Shown here piece after piece: positions 24,743 to 35,854 of a DNA stretch of 64,000 bases. The stretch lies in NCBI GenBank assembly GCA_033977485.1, contig CM066998.1, forward strand, positions 54,340,274 to 54,404,273. Direction: 5' to 3'. The notes beneath the pieces are model-generated. The model was not told the origin of the DNA. It worked only from the letters and a program-made list of their open reading frames with translations, and did no database searches. Numbering within the stretch: position 1 is the stretch's first letter; each line of letters begins with the position of its first letter. The DNA comes from Hydrangea macrophylla. Lineage: Eukaryota; Streptophyta; Magnoliopsida; Cornales; Hydrangeaceae. The translations under genes and the position numbers were made by a program.

Positions 24743-24953
24743 CAATCGATTGACATATTCCCAATCGATTGACACTTTTTGATACCAATCGATTGATAAG
24801 TTATCCCAATCGATTTACATTCAACCGACTAAAAGTGATGACGTGTCAAACATTACAATCGATTGCCATACATCTCAATCGATTGACATTGTTTCCAATC
24901 GATTGACTACAAATATCTGTTACCAATCGATTGACTGGTGTCCCAATCGATTG
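24743..24953. promoter_or_regulatory. Dyad array A: CAATCGATTG repeated upstream of the LTR TATA box
   Basis: Nine copies start at 24743, 24762, 24786, 24807, 24856, 24876, 24896, 24924 and 24944. Eight are perfect 10-bp palindromes; 24807 has one change. Most neighbours are 19-28 bp apart; one gap is 49 bp. Most are followed by AC or AT. The array ends 64 bp before the TATA box at 25017, the position of an upstream activating region. Confidence 0.8.
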
Positions 24954-25014
24954 ACATAACCTGAGAAATATTTTCTTCTTTCCTTCAGCTTTAAACGCGT
25001 GGCACTCCCTTATG

Positions 25015-25025
25015 TCTATATATAT
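25015..25025 (+). promoter_or_regulatory. LTR TATA box
   Basis: TCTATATATAT in the U3 region. The predicted start of transcription is about 30 bp downstream, giving a leader that begins near 25050 and is GA-rich by 25160. Confidence 0.6.
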
Positions 25026-25426
25026 GTTTCATTTAGTGGCCTTGGGGCTGTTTTCAGACCTTGGGAGAGAAATATACATACTCTTGAGATATATACATAT
25101 ATATATATCTCTATATCTACACATATATACACACCCTCACACACACTCACTGCCGTGGCAGCTGGGAGGAAGGAGAAGAAGCAGAAAGAAGAAGAAAGAA
25201 GAAGGAGGAGACAGAGAGAGGGCTGGACAGAGAAGAGGAGAAAGAGAGAGAGAGTTTGAAGGTTTCAAACTTAAACACCACCCAAACACACCCTAGGTGA
25301 GTTCTAACTCACTTGGTCCCTTTATGTGATGTTTATGCAAGTTATTATGATGTTTAGATAGGTTACATGCATGTAGTGCACGTTTATATATGTTGTTTTT
25401 ACAATCTGCTGGAGAAGACGTAGTTC

Positions 25427-25586
25427 CAATCGATTGACATAAATCTCAATCGATTGACAACAGTTGCATCCCAATCGATTGAATAGGATTTCAATCAATT
25501 GACATTATTCCAATCGATTGACTTGTTTATCAATCGATTGACATAATTTTTGTTCCAATCGATTGAACCTCTGTTCCAATCGATTG
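25427..25586. promoter_or_regulatory. Dyad array B: second CAATCGATTG cluster, downstream of the TATA box
   Basis: Eight copies start at 25427, 25447, 25472, 25492, 25511, 25531, 25556 and 25577; 25492 is CAATCAATTG. Spacing is 19-25 bp throughout. The cluster lies in the putative leader intron. The 3' LTR has seven copies in the matching cluster (from 33765). Confidence 0.8.
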
Positions 25587-25904
25587 ACATGATCAGTACA
25601 TGGTTTCCTTTGCCTATTTATTATATAAGAGGTTTGGTTGTTCGATGTCTGATTCAGAATTTCCATTATGCGACTATGGGGTAGACAGGAGAAATGTGAC
25701 ACCAAAGATTTATGGATAAAGAATAAAAAGTAATATGAAGACGTGGGTTGACGTGTTGTTTCTGATATCAATTTGATGTCCGCTTTCTTTTAATCCGAGT
25801 AGTCAGGCCACATTGGGAATTGTCATGTGTCGATGTAGAATGGAATGTAAGTAGGTTTGGTAAGTTCTGAGAATGGTGCGTGGATGGACGATTGGTTATG
25901 ATAT

Positions 25905-26220
25905 GCTCTTAAAAGCGGTGAACCGGACCATGGTTCTTAAAAGCGGTGAGCTGGACCAAGAAGTCTTAAGATAGACTGGATGATCTGTGATATGCTCTTA
26001 AATGCGGTGAACCGGACTATAGTTCTTAAAAGCGGTGAGCTGGGATCACTAGTAGAAGATGTTAAGTCGTGGCAATAGATTGATATGCCTTGTTCGAAAC
26101 GTTATATCCCTGAAATGCGGTGAACATGACCATTGTTCTTAAAAGCTGGGGACAGACTGACGTGGAGTCCATGACATGCGGTGAGCAGGACCATTGCTCT
26201 TAAAAGCGATGGACAGAATA
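25905..26220 (+). repeat. Dispersed LTR motif CTTAAAAGCGGTGA
   Basis: About eight copies of the core CTTAAA(A/T)GCGGTGA, often followed by (A/G)CCGGACCA or GCTGGACCA. Copies alternate between GAACCGGACC and GAGCTGGACC variants. Also present in the 3' LTR (34226-34540). Function unknown. Confidence 0.65.
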
Positions 26221-26886
26221 AGGGTGTATCCCTAGAGTTAAACGATTGAGTCTGTTCATGAAGATCAGAATATGTTGAGTTCGGTATTTGAGTAACAAGA
26301 CGATAAGGGTCGATTTACAAGAATGAATAGAGGAACCAGATAATGTTATTTTTATAATAAGATGTTAACTCGTGTTTTCATAAGCTTGTGTTTACTTCAG
26401 ATAACTGGTACCTCGTTAGTTTATGCTCACTCAGCTCTCAGTAAGCTGACGGCCTTTTTATTGCCTGGACATTCCCCGTCCAGAATATCCTGCCCCTTGT
26501 TTTACAGGTGATGACCAGTACACTGATGAGTGTTATCCAGAGGAAGGCCCCACCGATGATGGTTACGCCATGAAGGATTATCCTTATGCTAGTTAAAGAC
26601 TGAAGATGTTATAGTTAGATTTAATTTCAGTTGTTCTGTTAAACTTTTGTTAACGGGTACTTGGGCATTTGTTGTCTTCAGACCTGTTGTGATCCTGTGG
26701 ACCATACTCTGATAGTTTGTAATAGTTAGCACTTTGTGCTATTTTCAGTTGATTACTGTTGCTTTTCTTTTGGACTAGTACTGCGTGGTGTGGATTATTA
26801 GTGACTTTCACCTGTCATTCCTTATGGACCCATAAAGGAAATTTATTTTTCTCTATTTATGCTGCTCCGGGGCGTGACAGGGTTTT

Positions 26887-26899
26887 TGGTATCAGAGCC
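26887..26899 (+). promoter_or_regulatory. Primer binding site (initiator tRNA-Met type)
   Basis: TGGTATCAGAGCC lies 7 bp after the 5' LTR and matches the standard plant Ty3/Gypsy and Copia site complementary to the 3' end of initiator tRNA-Met. Confidence 0.9.
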
Positions 26900-27047
26900 T
26901 GCGTTCGGTACTCTAGGTTGTGATACTTTTGTTCACTAAGTATTTCCACACCATCTGGTCCTAGTATGTTAAGATTCTTTGAGATGAGATATGAGTATAA
27001 GATAAGTTCGTCTTCCTGACGATAGATAGTTTCCTTTGCAGGATAGC

Positions 27048-28058
27048 ATGGATCCGGAGTTTCACCAGTTTGTGACTGATGCTTATGGAGGTCATATTAT
27101 CCATGCAGATACCGTGGAGCCAGCTGACCCAGAGTTTTATCATGAGCGTGTGTGCCAGATAGCTAGTCGACATTTAGAGGAGGACATGTGGAGAGCACTT
27201 TATGTGACCAGGAGTACTCACCCGACCCAGATGCGCATGGATGCTTACCACTTAGCGAGAGTTGGCAGAGACATTTACCAGGAGATGTTGCGACTAGTTT
27301 TGAGTAAACCAGAGATGGATGAGATTGAGTTGAGAGCCATTGTAGCCGGTCCACCAGAGCCCGTAGTTGCACTAGCAGCAGCTCCAGCAGCCCCACCATC
27401 ACCAGTGCCCGACGTACCTGTCCCAGGGCCAGAGCCTGAGCCGATTGAGGATGAGGAAGATCTAGAGCCTGAGAATGAGCATCCCGATGAGGACATGGAT
27501 GGAGATGGAGATGGAGAGGAGGATCCGATAGATGACGAGGACCCAGTAGAGGATGAGCATGCAGATGATGATGAACCTGAGGATGACCCCGAGGAGCCAG
27601 AGTTCGAGCCAGAGGATCCAGTACCCGACCCAGAGGCTATTGAGGCAGACATTGTAGTAGATGAGGATGCGCCCGATGAGGAGATAGTTGTGCCAGAGGT
27701 ACCCGTTGTGCTTCAGATACCAGCTGGACCTATTATGCATGTGGCAGCCATGGCTGATATGGCAGTAGGATGGATAGCTCAGATGATCGCTCAGCCAGCA
27801 GGTTTTGTTATAGGAGAGGCCGCGATAGCAGGAGCTCTTGATATAGCCGACGGTTTTGCTGCAGTAGCTGTTGATGTCGCTAACCAGGCGATAGTAGACG
27901 TGATGGAGGACGATGATGCAGAGATAATAGAGGATTGGGATATAGGAGTAGTAGTCGGAGATCTTGTCGCACCAGTTGAGGATGATCCACTCGAGGAGAT
28001 GGATATAGACCCGGAGGACGAGGCACCACCAGCAGGATCAGATGCTGACGACTTTTGA
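27048..28058 (+). CDS. Extra acidic ORF upstream of gag in the Tekay-type element
   Basis: 336 codons from ATG 27048 (the frame stays open a few codons further upstream, but only through TTG). The N-terminal ~95 residues are folded-looking (MDPEFHQFVTDAYGGHIIHA, then EDMWRALYVTRSTHPTQMRM). The middle, about residues 110-220, is almost entirely Asp/Glu/Pro. The C-terminal part is hydrophobic and Ala/Val-rich (PAGPIMHVAAMADMAVGWIA, then AGFVIGEAAIAGALDIADGF), ending in another acidic tail. No known domain was recognised. It precedes gag by 355 bp and is in the same sense. A good splice acceptor (TTTCCTTTGCAG, ending 27041) lies 6 bp before the ATG, so it could be made from a spliced RNA. Extra ORFs are known in plant Ty3/Gypsy elements, mostly in the Tat lineage; one ahead of gag in a Tekay-like element is less expected. 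Confidence 0.75.
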   Translation: MDPEFHQFVTDAYGGHIIHADTVEPADPEFYHERVCQIASRHLEEDMWRALYVTRSTHPTQMRMDAYHLARVGRDIYQEMLRLVLSKPEMDEIELRAIVAGPPEPVVALAAAPAAPPSPVPDVPVPGPEPEPIEDEEDLEPENEHPDEDMDGDGDGEEDPIDDEDPVEDEHADDDEPEDDPEEPEFEPEDPVPDPEAIEADIVVDEDAPDEEIVVPEVPVVLQIPAGPIMHVAAMADMAVGWIAQMIAQPAGFVIGEAAIAGALDIADGFAAVAVDVANQAIVDVMEDDDAEIIEDWDIGVVVGDLVAPVEDDPLEEMDIDPEDEAPPAGSDADDF

Positions 28059-28413
28059 GTCAGGATCGGCAGGGTGTAGATTTTGTTAGTTTATATTAGG
28101 ACATGTTGTCCACTAGATTTTTGGGAGCTTGAGAGATAGCTATTTGACCATAGCTTTGTATAGTATTAGCTGACTTTAGTTGTTGTAACTCTTGTCCCAT
28201 ATGGTACACAGTTTGACTAGTGTGTACTATACGGTACATCTTTTGATATATATATACGAGCAGTACTTTTGTTATATTTTCGGTTGTTGCGTTGTGATGT
28301 GTTGTTTAGTAGAATGGTTAGTTTTGCTGTTTCTTGTTCTATCTTGAGTTCGTTTCTACGAGAAGACTTTCAGCTGATCAATATGTCGTTTGTAGGCGAT
28401 ACTCGTTATCATC
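28059..28413 (+). other. Spacer between the extra ORF and gag-pol
   Basis: No frame. It ends with a splice-acceptor-like TGTCGTTTGTAG (ends 28395), 18 bp before the gag ATG. Together with the acceptor before the extra ORF, this allows separate spliced messages for each ORF. Confidence 0.5.
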
Positions 28414-31400
28414 ATGGTAGGACCCTTGAGAAATCACCAAGCACGTAATGGAGCACCTATACCGGAAGGGATGGATCCAACGGGAATTTTTGAAGCATTT
28501 ATGCAGAGGATGGAGCATGTGGGGGATACATATAATCACTCCACCCACCAGAGACCTCTTGTACCCCCGCCACCAAGACAGACTGGAGATAAGCTGTTAG
28601 CAAATTTTCGTGGGTTACGTCCCGAAAAGTTTGATGGACTAACAGAACCATGGAAATCAGAGCAATGGATAAGAGAGATGGAGTTAATATTTGGAGCATT
28701 GGAATGCAACGAACAAGAGAAACGTCGCCTTGCTACGTTTCAGCTCACCTATGCCGCCGCAGATTGGTGGGAAGCTGAACAAGCCACTATTGGGATCGAT
28801 GCCGCTAGAGCTATGTCGTGGGAGACATTCAAAGGCAGATTTTTGGAGAAGTATTTTCCAGAAGATGAGAGGGATCAACAGGAAATGAACTTTCTCAATT
28901 TGATCCAAGGAGGATGGAATGTACGGGAATACACCACACAGTTCGAGCGTTTATCCAGATTTGCTCAGCATATGATAGACACGCCGCAAAAGAAGGTGAA
29001 GAGATTTCACCAAGGATTGAACCCCCACCTCAGACATATGATGGTTGGTCATCTGAACCAGTCGTATGAGGAAATTGTTAGATTTGCTACAGGATTAGAA
29101 AAGGATGCTAATCCAGTACAGCAATCACAGACAAATCGACCTCAGTTGTCACGAGGGTTTCAACAGAGAAATTTTCCTAATCGACCACCAAGAAATACCC
29201 AAGGATGGAGACCTCAGGAAAATTTTCAAGGAAACAAGAGAATCTGGGAAGGAACCAGGAAACCACAGCAGAGTTATAATCGGCCCCAGCAAAATCAACA
29301 GCGAGGACTACAGCCACAAGCATTACTAACAACCCCACCAAGCAATAGTGGAGGATGTTTTAACTGTGGAAAGCCAGGACATATTCCAAGGAACTGCACC
29401 GTCTTCAGACCTAATCGCAGACCAGATATCGTCTGTCGCAACTGCAATAAACCAGGACACTTGAGTAAGGATTGTCGTGCGCCACGAGGAGGATACTACG
29501 GGGCACCAGTGCAAGGAATTCAAGGACCTCCAGATCAGACGAGGATGAATGCTATTATTCCAGAAGAAGTAGGCTTTAATGCTGATGAGCAGCAACATTT
29601 GGAAGGTACACTTGTACTCTTTCATAGTCCAGTTAAAGTTTTATTTGATACTGGAGCCGCACGTTCTTTTATTGCTGTTAAGATTGTGCGTCAATTGGGT
29701 TTAGAACCCCAGACACTTGAGTCAACACTGAATGCTGTGTCACCATTAGGAGTGACAGTTAAGTTGAGTAAAGTGTGTAGAGATTGCCCTTTGACTTTGG
29801 GAGATAGGAATCTTCCAGCAGACTTGGTAGTTCTGTCGATGTCAGAATTCGATGTTATCCTAGGGATGGATTGGTTAACTAAGTACAGTGCCAATTTGGA
29901 TTGCCCTACTAGGACGATTGTATTTCCAATACAAGGAAAGCCGACGATCAGATTTCAGTGTCAACCGACAAGCGACCTGTTTCTTACGAGTAGTTTGGCT
30001 ACGATCATTAGTACGAGTACGGAGCTTAAGATGGATCAAATTCCTATTGCACGAGACTTTCAGGATGTATTTCAGGATATTAAAGGACTTCCACCGAAAA
30101 GAGAAATAGACTTCTGTGTGGAATTAGTACCTGGTACATTGCCTATTTCTAAGACTCCATATAGGATGGCACCAACCGAGATGTTGGAATTGAAGAAGCA
30201 AGTTCAAGAACTCGAGGATCTAGGATTTGTTCGTCCGAGTACGTCGCCTTGGGGAGCACCAGTTCTGTTTGTAAAGAAGAAGGACGGAACACTTCGACTC
30301 TGTATAGACTACAGGGAGTTGAACAAGGTTACGATTAAAAATAGATATCCGTTACCTCGGATAGATGATCTATTCGACCAGTTACAAGGATCTAGGATCT
30401 TTTCCAAGATCGATCTGCGTTCAGGATACCACCAATTGTTAGTTCGACCAGAGGATGTATCAAAGACTGCATTCAGGACAAGATACGGGCATTACGAGTT
30501 TCTAGTTATGCCTTTTGGATTGACAAATGCGCCAGCAGTATTTATGGACTTGATGAATAGAGTATTCAGACTATATCTGGATAAGTTCATTATTGTGTTC
30601 ATTGATGATATACTGATCTACTCAAAGACAGAAGAGGATCACAAGGAGCATTTACAAGTTGCCTTACAAACACTTCGAGATAGCAAGTTGTATGCAAAGT
30701 TCAGCAAGTGTGAGTTTTGGCTACAGGAAGTCAAATTCTTGGGACACGTTATATCTCAGGAAGGTATTTCGGTGGACTCATCTAAGATTGATGCAGTCTT
30801 AAGCTGGAACAGACCGACGAATGCAACCGAAGTCAGAAGTTTTCTGGGTTTAGCAGGATATTACGGAAGATTTGTCGAAGGATTCTCCAAGTTAGCAGGA
30901 CCATTGACAAACTTAACCAGGAAGGAGACGAAGTATGAATGGACAAACAAGCATGAGGGTGCATTTCAGGAGTTAAAAGAAAGATTGACTTCTGCACCAG
31001 TACTCGCATTACCTAAGAGTGGAGAAAAGTACGTGATCTACAGTGATGCATCGTACCAAGGACTTGGATGTGTGCTTATGCAAGATGGAAATGTTATCGC
31101 ATATGGATCAAGACAATTGAAGGTACATGAGAAGAATTATCCTACGCATGATCTGGAATTAGCAGCAATAGTGTTTGCATTGAAAATTTGGAGACACTAT
31201 CTCTACGGAGAAAAGTTTGACTTATTTTCCGATCATAAGAGCTTGAAGTATTTGTTCTCTCAAAAGGAGTTGAATATGAGACAGCGGAGATGGATGGAGT
31301 TACTCAAAGACTATGACTTTTCTTTACAATACCATCCAGGTAAAGCAAACGTAGTAGCAGACGCTTTGAGCCGTAAACCTCGATTAGTGATCGCTGCATT

Positions 31401-32934
31401 ACTAATTAGAGAATGGAGAGCATTAGAAGTTTTAGCTGAATTTGATCTTCAGCCAGTGGAGCCAATGAAAGGACAACATTTTGGATGTCTTATGGTACAA
31501 CCGACTTTGATCAGTCGTATCATGGAGGCTCAACAGACATCAGAGGATTTGAAGTTATGGTTCGCCAAGATGTCAGCCAAGGAATCAGAAGTCTGGAGTA
31601 TTAGTACAGACGGAGCTTTACGATGTAAAGGTAGACTCTGTGTACCTAATGAAGAAAATCTCCGGAAGGAAATATTGGATGAGGCTCATAAGTCACGGAT
31701 GACTATTCACCCCGGAAGTACGAAGATGTACAAAGACTTGAAGAGAAATTTTTGGTGGGAAGGAATGAAGAGAGATGTGGCAGAGCATGTAGCTCAGTGT
31801 CTTACTTGTAAACAAGTAAAGGCAGAACATCAGAGACCACCTGGACTTCTACAGCCGTTACCTATTCCTCAATGGAAATGGGAACACATAACCATGGATT
31901 TTGTGGTAGGATTGCCGAAGTCACGGCAGAATCACGATGCCATATGGGTAATCGTGGATCGACTTACTAAGACGGCACATTTTATTGCCTATAGCATGAC
32001 GTACTCAGTAGAACGTTTGAGCCGAATGTATCTACAACATGTTGTACGATTACATGGAGTGCCTGTATCTATTGTGTCAGACAGAGATTCGCGCTTTACT
32101 GCAGAATTTTGGAAGAGTCTCCAGACAGCGATGGGAACGACATTGAACTTGAGTTCAGCTTTTCATCCACAGACAGATGGACAGACGGAACGAGTTAATC
32201 AAGTGATGGAAGATATGTTACGAGCTTGTGTCATTGATTTTGAGAGTTCTTGGGAGATACACTTACCTTTGATTGAGTTCGCCTATAATAATAGTTATCA
32301 TTCGAGCATAGATATGGCGCCATTTGAAGCATTGTACGGAAGACCTTGCCGATCGCCGCTATGTTGGACCGAAGTCGGAGATAGTCAACTTCTTGGGCCA
32401 GAGATGGTACGGGAAACCAGTAAGAAGATTCAAGTCGTACGTGAGAAGATGAAGACAGCCCAGACCAGATACAAGAGTTATGCTGACAAGCGACGCAAAG
32501 ACTTGGAGTTTGCCATTGGAGATCACGTATTACTCAAGGTTTCACCTATTCGAGGAATCGTCAGATTTGGTCAGAAAAGGGGCAAATTATCGCCACGTTT
32601 TATCGGACCATTCGAGATTCTGGAGCGTGTCGGAAAAGTTGCTTATCGCCTTGCGTTGCCACCAAAGATGTCAGGAGTGCACAACGTTTTTCACATCAGT
32701 ATGCTGAGGAAGTATGTTCACAACCCAGCGCACGAGATCAACTTTGAGGATATCGAAGTCAACATCGACGTTACGTTCAATGAAGGACCTGTTCGTATTA
32801 TGGATCGAGGAATCAAGAAACTCAGGAACAAAGAGATTCCATTAGTCAAGATTCAGTGGAAGCATCATGATGAAGGAGAAGCTTCGTGGGAACTAGAGTC
32901 AGAGATGCGCGAGAAGTTTTTGTTTTTGTTTTAG
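28414..32934 (+). CDS. Gag-Pol polyprotein with chromodomain (Tekay/Del type)
   Basis: A single frame of 1506 residues. Gag core lies at about 60-230, with two CCHC knuckles at about 315-328 ([14 protein letters not shown]) and 340-353 ([14 protein letters not shown]). Protease DTGA is near 412. Reverse transcriptase runs about 590-770 with the FIDDI box near 730, and RNase H starts near 876 ([13 protein letters not shown]). The integrase zinc-binding H/C region is about 1092-1140, with catalytic D near 1161, D near 1222 and E near 1258. A chromodomain-like tail spans about 1462-1503 ([20 protein letters not shown]). No stop or frameshift was seen, and all catalytic residues looked for are present. 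Gag and Pol are fused in one frame, normal for this lineage. The chromodomain is known in the family to direct integration toward particular chromatin. Expected to act in cytoplasmic particles and then the nucleus. Confidence 0.95.
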   Translation: MVGPLRNHQARNGAPIPEGMDPTGIFEAFMQRMEHVGDTYNHSTHQRPLVPPPPRQTGDKLLANFRGLRPEKFDGLTEPWKSEQWIREMELIFGALECNEQEKRRLATFQLTYAAADWWEAEQATIGIDAARAMSWETFKGRFLEKYFPEDERDQQEMNFLNLIQGGWNVREYTTQFERLSRFAQHMIDTPQKKVKRFHQGLNPHLRHMMVGHLNQSYEEIVRFATGLEKDANPVQQSQTNRPQLSRGFQQRNFPNRPPRNTQGWRPQENFQGNKRIWEGTRKPQQSYNRPQQNQQRGLQPQALLTTPPSNSGGCFNCGKPGHIPRNCTVFRPNRRPDIVCRNCNKPGHLSKDCRAPRGGYYGAPVQGIQGPPDQTRMNAIIPEEVGFNADEQQHLEGTLVLFHSPVKVLFDTGAARSFIAVKIVRQLGLEPQTLESTLNAVSPLGVTVKLSKVCRDCPLTLGDRNLPADLVVLSMSEFDVILGMDWLTKYSANLDCPTRTIVFPIQGKPTIRFQCQPTSDLFLTSSLATIISTSTELKMDQIPIARDFQDVFQDIKGLPPKREIDFCVELVPGTLPISKTPYRMAPTEMLELKKQVQELEDLGFVRPSTSPWGAPVLFVKKKDGTLRLCIDYRELNKVTIKNRYPLPRIDDLFDQLQGSRIFSKIDLRSGYHQLLVRPEDVSKTAFRTRYGHYEFLVMPFGLTNAPAVFMDLMNRVFRLYLDKFIIVFIDDILIYSKTEEDHKEHLQVALQTLRDSKLYAKFSKCEFWLQEVKFLGHVISQEGISVDSSKIDAVLSWNRPTNATEVRSFLGLAGYYGRFVEGFSKLAGPLTNLTRKETKYEWTNKHEGAFQELKERLTSAPVLALPKSGEKYVIYSDASYQGLGCVLMQDGNVIAYGSRQLKVHEKNYPTHDLELAAIVFALKIWRHYLYGEKFDLFSDHKSLKYLFSQKELNMRQRRWMELLKDYDFSLQYHPGKANVVADALSRKPRLVIAALLIREWRALEVLAEFDLQPVEPMKGQHFGCLMVQPTLISRIMEAQQTSEDLKLWFAKMSAKESEVWSISTDGALRCKGRLCVPNEENLRKEILDEAHKSRMTIHPGSTKMYKDLKRNFWWEGMKRDVAEHVAQCLTCKQVKAEHQRPPGLLQPLPIPQWKWEHITMDFVVGLPKSRQNHDAIWVIVDRLTKTAHFIAYSMTYSVERLSRMYLQHVVRLHGVPVSIVSDRDSRFTAEFWKSLQTAMGTTLNLSSAFHPQTDGQTERVNQVMEDMLRACVIDFESSWEIHLPLIEFAYNNSYHSSIDMAPFEALYGRPCRSPLCWTEVGDSQLLGPEMVRETSKKIQVVREKMKTAQTRYKSYADKRRKDLEFAIGDHVLLKVSPIRGIVRFGQKRGKLSPRFIGPFEILERVGKVAYRLALPPKMSGVHNVFHISMLRKYVHNPAHEINFEDIEVNIDVTFNEGPVRIMDRGIKKLRNKEIPLVKIQWKHHDEGEASWELESEMREKFLFLF

Positions 32935-32974
32935 ACCTTGTTACTTTTGGATTTCGAGGACGAAATCTTTTGTT

Positions 32975-32987
32975 GAGTGGTGGATGA
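32975..32987 (+). promoter_or_regulatory. Polypurine tract before the 3' LTR
   Basis: The purine-rich GAGTGGTGGATGA directly abuts the 3' LTR, following GGATTTCGAGGACGAAATC, the usual Tekay end-of-pol context. Confidence 0.65.
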
Positions 32988-35198
32988 TGTAATACCCTGT
33001 ATTTTGGTATTTTAATAAGACCCGGTATTTCATTTCTATACTCGTATAAACTTTCTCTTCCTTTTGGTGAATTTTGATACCAATCGATTGACATATTCCC
33101 AATCGATTGACACTTTTTGATACCAATCGATTGATAAGTTATCCCAATCGATTTACATTCAACCGACTAAAAGTGATGACGTGTCAAACATTACAATTGA
33201 TTGCCATACATCTCAATCGATTGACATTGTTTCCAATCGATTAACTACAAATATCTGTTACCAATCGATTGACTGGTGTCCCAATCGATTGACATAACCT
33301 GAGAAATGTTTTCTTCTTTCCTTCAGCTTTAAACGCGTGGCACTCCCTTATGTCTATATATATGTTTCATTTAGTGGCCTTGGGGCTGTTTTCAGACCTT
33401 GGGAGAGAAATATACATACTCTTGAGATATATACATATATATATATATCTCTATATCTACACATATATACACACCCTCACACACACTCACTGCCGTGGCA
33501 GCTGGGAGGAAGGAGAAGAAGCAGAAAGAAGAAGAAAGAAGAAGGAGGAGACAGAGAGAGGGCTGGACAGAGAAGAGGAGAAAGAGAGAGAGAGTTTGAA
33601 GGTTTCAAACTTAAACACCACCCAAACGCACCCTAGGTGAGTTCTAACTCACTTGGTCCCTTTATGTGATGTTTATGCAAGTTATTATGATGTTTAGATA
33701 GGTTACATGCATGTAGTGCACATTTACATATGTTGTTTTTACAATCTGCTGGAGAAGACGTAGTTCCAATCGATTGACATAAATCTCAATCGATTGACAA
33801 CAGTTGCATCCCAATCGATTGAATAGGATTTCAATCGATTGACATTATTCCAATCGATTGACATGTTTATCAATCGATTGACATAATTTTTGTTCCAATC
33901 GATTGACATGATCAGTACATGGTTTCCTTTGCCTATTTATTATATAAGAGGTTTGGTTGTTCGATGTCTGATTCGAAATTTCCATTATGCGACTATGGGG
34001 TAGACAGGAGAAATGTGACACCAAAGATTTATGGATAAAGAATAAAAAGTAATATGAAGACGTGGGTTGACGTGTTGTTTCTGATATCAATTTGATGTCC
34101 GCTTTCTTTTAATCCGAGTAGTCAGGCCACATTGGGAATTGTCATGTGTCGATGTAGAATGGAACGTAAGTAGGTTTGGTAAGTTCTGGGAATGGTGCGT
34201 GGATGGACGATTGGTTATGATATGCTCTTAAAAGCGGTGAACCGGACCATGGTTCTTAAAAGCGGTGAGCTGGACCAAGAAGTCTTAAGATAGACTGGAT
34301 GATCTGTGATATGCTCTTAAATGCGGTGAACCGGACCATGGTTCTTAAAAGCGGTGAGCTGGGATCACTAGTAGATGACGTTAAGTCGTGGCAATAGATT
34401 GATATGCCTTGTTCGAAACGTTATATCCCTGAAATGCGGTGAACATGACCATTGTTCTTAAAAGCTGGGGACAGACTGACGTGGAGTCCATGACATGCGG
34501 TGAGCAGGACCATTGCTCTTAAAAGCGATGGACAGAATAAGGGTGTATCCCTAGAGTTAAACGATTGAGTCTGTTCATGAAGATCAGAATATGTTGAGTT
34601 CGGTATTTGAGTAACAAGACGATAAGGGTCGATTTACAAGAATGAATAGAGGAACCAGATAATGTTATTTTTATAATAAGATGTTAACTCGTGTTTTCAT
34701 AAGCTTGTGTTTACTTCAGATAACTGGTACCTCGTTAGTTTATGCTCACTCAGCTCTCAGTAAGCTGACGGCCTTTTTATTGCCTGGACATTCCCCGTCC
34801 AGAATATCCTGCCCCTTGTTTTACAGGTGATGACCAGTACACTGATGAGTGTTATCCAGAGGAAGGCCCCACCGATGATGGTTACGCCAGGAAGGATTAT
34901 CCTTATGCCAGTTGAAGACTGAAGATGTTATAGTTAGATTTAATTTCAGTTGTTCTGTTAAACTTTTGTTAACGGGTACTTGGGCATTTGTTGTCTTCAG
35001 ACCTGTTGTGATCCTGTGGACCATACTCTGATAGTTTGTAATAGTTAGCACTTTGTGCTATTTTCAGTTGATTACTGTTGCTTTTCTTTTGGACTAGTAC
35101 TGCGTGGTGTGGATTATTAGTGACTTTCACCTGTCATTCCTTATGGACCCATAAAGGAAATTTATTTTTCTCTATTTATGCTGCTCCGGGGCGTGACA
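32988..35198 (+). repeat. 3' LTR of the Tekay-type element
   Basis: 2211 bp and nearly identical to the 5' LTR. Visible differences include one CAATCGATTG changed to CAATTGATTG (near 33194), one to CAATCGATTA (near 33234), and one fewer dyad in the second cluster. Followed by the GGAGG target duplication. Confidence 0.95.
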
Positions 35199-35409
35199 GG
35201 AGGTGACCCGTGATGGTGGTGGTGGTGAGAACAAAGATAAGAGATATAGAGAGCTTGGGGTGGTGGTGGCCATATGTTAGATATGCATATATACTCATGT
35301 ATATATATAGAGAGAGAGAGGCTTGGGGTTTGGGTTTGAGTTTGGGTTTGGGTTGGTGGTGGTGGTGGTGGTGGTGGTGGTGGTGGTAGCGGTGGCGGTG
35401 GTGGCTGTA

Positions 35410-35457
<48 letters not shown>

Positions 35458-35854
35458 AGAGATATAGAGGCTGGGGTGGGGGTGGTGGTGGTGATGGTGG
35501 TGGTGGGCCTTTAGTGGCGGCGGTGGCCAGTGGTGGTGGTGGCGGCGGTGGCGGTGGCAGTGGCGGTGGCCGGTGGTGGTGGTGGCGGCGGCGGCGGCTG
35601 TCGGTGGTGGTGGTAGCCATGTGAGGAGAGAGAGAGAAGAGACAAGGAGGGGTATTTTAGATATTTTACACTAAAGTTGATGTATTTCTAATTTATAAAA
35701 AGTACTAGACTAACTTTTAAATACTCTACATAAAATAGACTAAATTTTAATTATCCCATAAAAAAAACATTATGTTACACAAAATTTATTTTCTACATCC
35801 AAAAATATTTTAAATTATATATGTAGATCTGTGTATAATATATATATATATATA

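Larger units (their letters stand above)
25297..26507 (+). promoter_or_regulatory. Putative leader intron inside the LTR
   Basis: The donor CTAG|GTGAGT (intron starts 25297) is near consensus. The acceptor CCCCTTGTTTTACAG (ends 26507) has a good pyrimidine tract. The AG|GTGA sequence after the acceptor recurs in three other LTRs of this window (39618, 42197 minus, 63576 minus). Splicing has not been shown; this is inferred from motifs and recurrence. Confidence 0.45.
24650..26879 (+). repeat. 5' LTR of the Tekay-type element
   Basis: Starts TGTAATACCCTG and ends GGGGCGTGACA. It is 2230 bp, against 2211 bp for the 3' LTR. In order it contains a dyad array, a TATA box, a GA-rich leader, a splice-donor-like CTAG|GTGAGT, a second dyad array, repeats of CTTAAAAGCGGTGA, and a splice-acceptor-like TTTTACAG|GTGATG. 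Confidence 0.95.
24650..35198 (+). mobile_element. Complete Tekay/Del-type Ty3/Gypsy LTR retrotransposon
   Basis: Two near-identical LTRs (24650-26879 and 32988-35198), both TG...CA, flank an interior with a tRNA-iMet-type primer site, an extra ORF, and one uninterrupted gag-pol with a C-terminal chromodomain. GGAGG is duplicated at 24645-24649 and 35199-35203. The LTRs differ at a few single bases plus a roughly 20-bp indel, so insertion is recent. All catalytic motifs look intact; the element may be autonomous. Confidence 0.95.
23278..35755. mobile_element. Fold-back (long-TIR) element split by a Tekay retrotransposon
   Basis: The left arm GATAATTAAAATTCAGTCTA and the right arm (reversed GGATAATTAAAATTTAGTCT, ending near 35755) continue as inverted copies for more than 400 bp. 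The shared part includes TTATGTAGAGTATTTAA, CATCAACTTT, AAAATACCCCT, CACATGGC and GGCCACCACCACC. Both arms turn into CCA/TGG trinucleotide and CT repeats. The interior was interrupted by the 10.5-kb LTR element at 24650-35198. Before that insertion the element was about 1.9 kb. There is no transposase frame; the long Pro/His-rich frames are low-complexity artefacts. Confidence 0.65.

Noticed and set aside
24743..24953. CRISPR-like array
   Set aside because: Repeats are only 10 bp, palindromic, and in a plant LTR upstream of a TATA box. Spacers are 9-18 bp.
27036..27047. Upstream extension of the extra Tekay ORF
   Set aside because: The frame opens with TTG, not ATG, and a splice-acceptor-like AG lies at 27041. 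ATG 27048 is the natural start.
27275..27652. Minus-strand Ser/Gly-rich frame opposite the extra ORF
   Set aside because: Mirror of the GAT/GAG-rich codons on the plus strand, with no independent support.
35162..35620. 152-codon minus-strand frame rich in Pro and His
   Set aside because: It is a translation of CCA/GGT and CT repeats in the fold-back arm, with no conserved segment.
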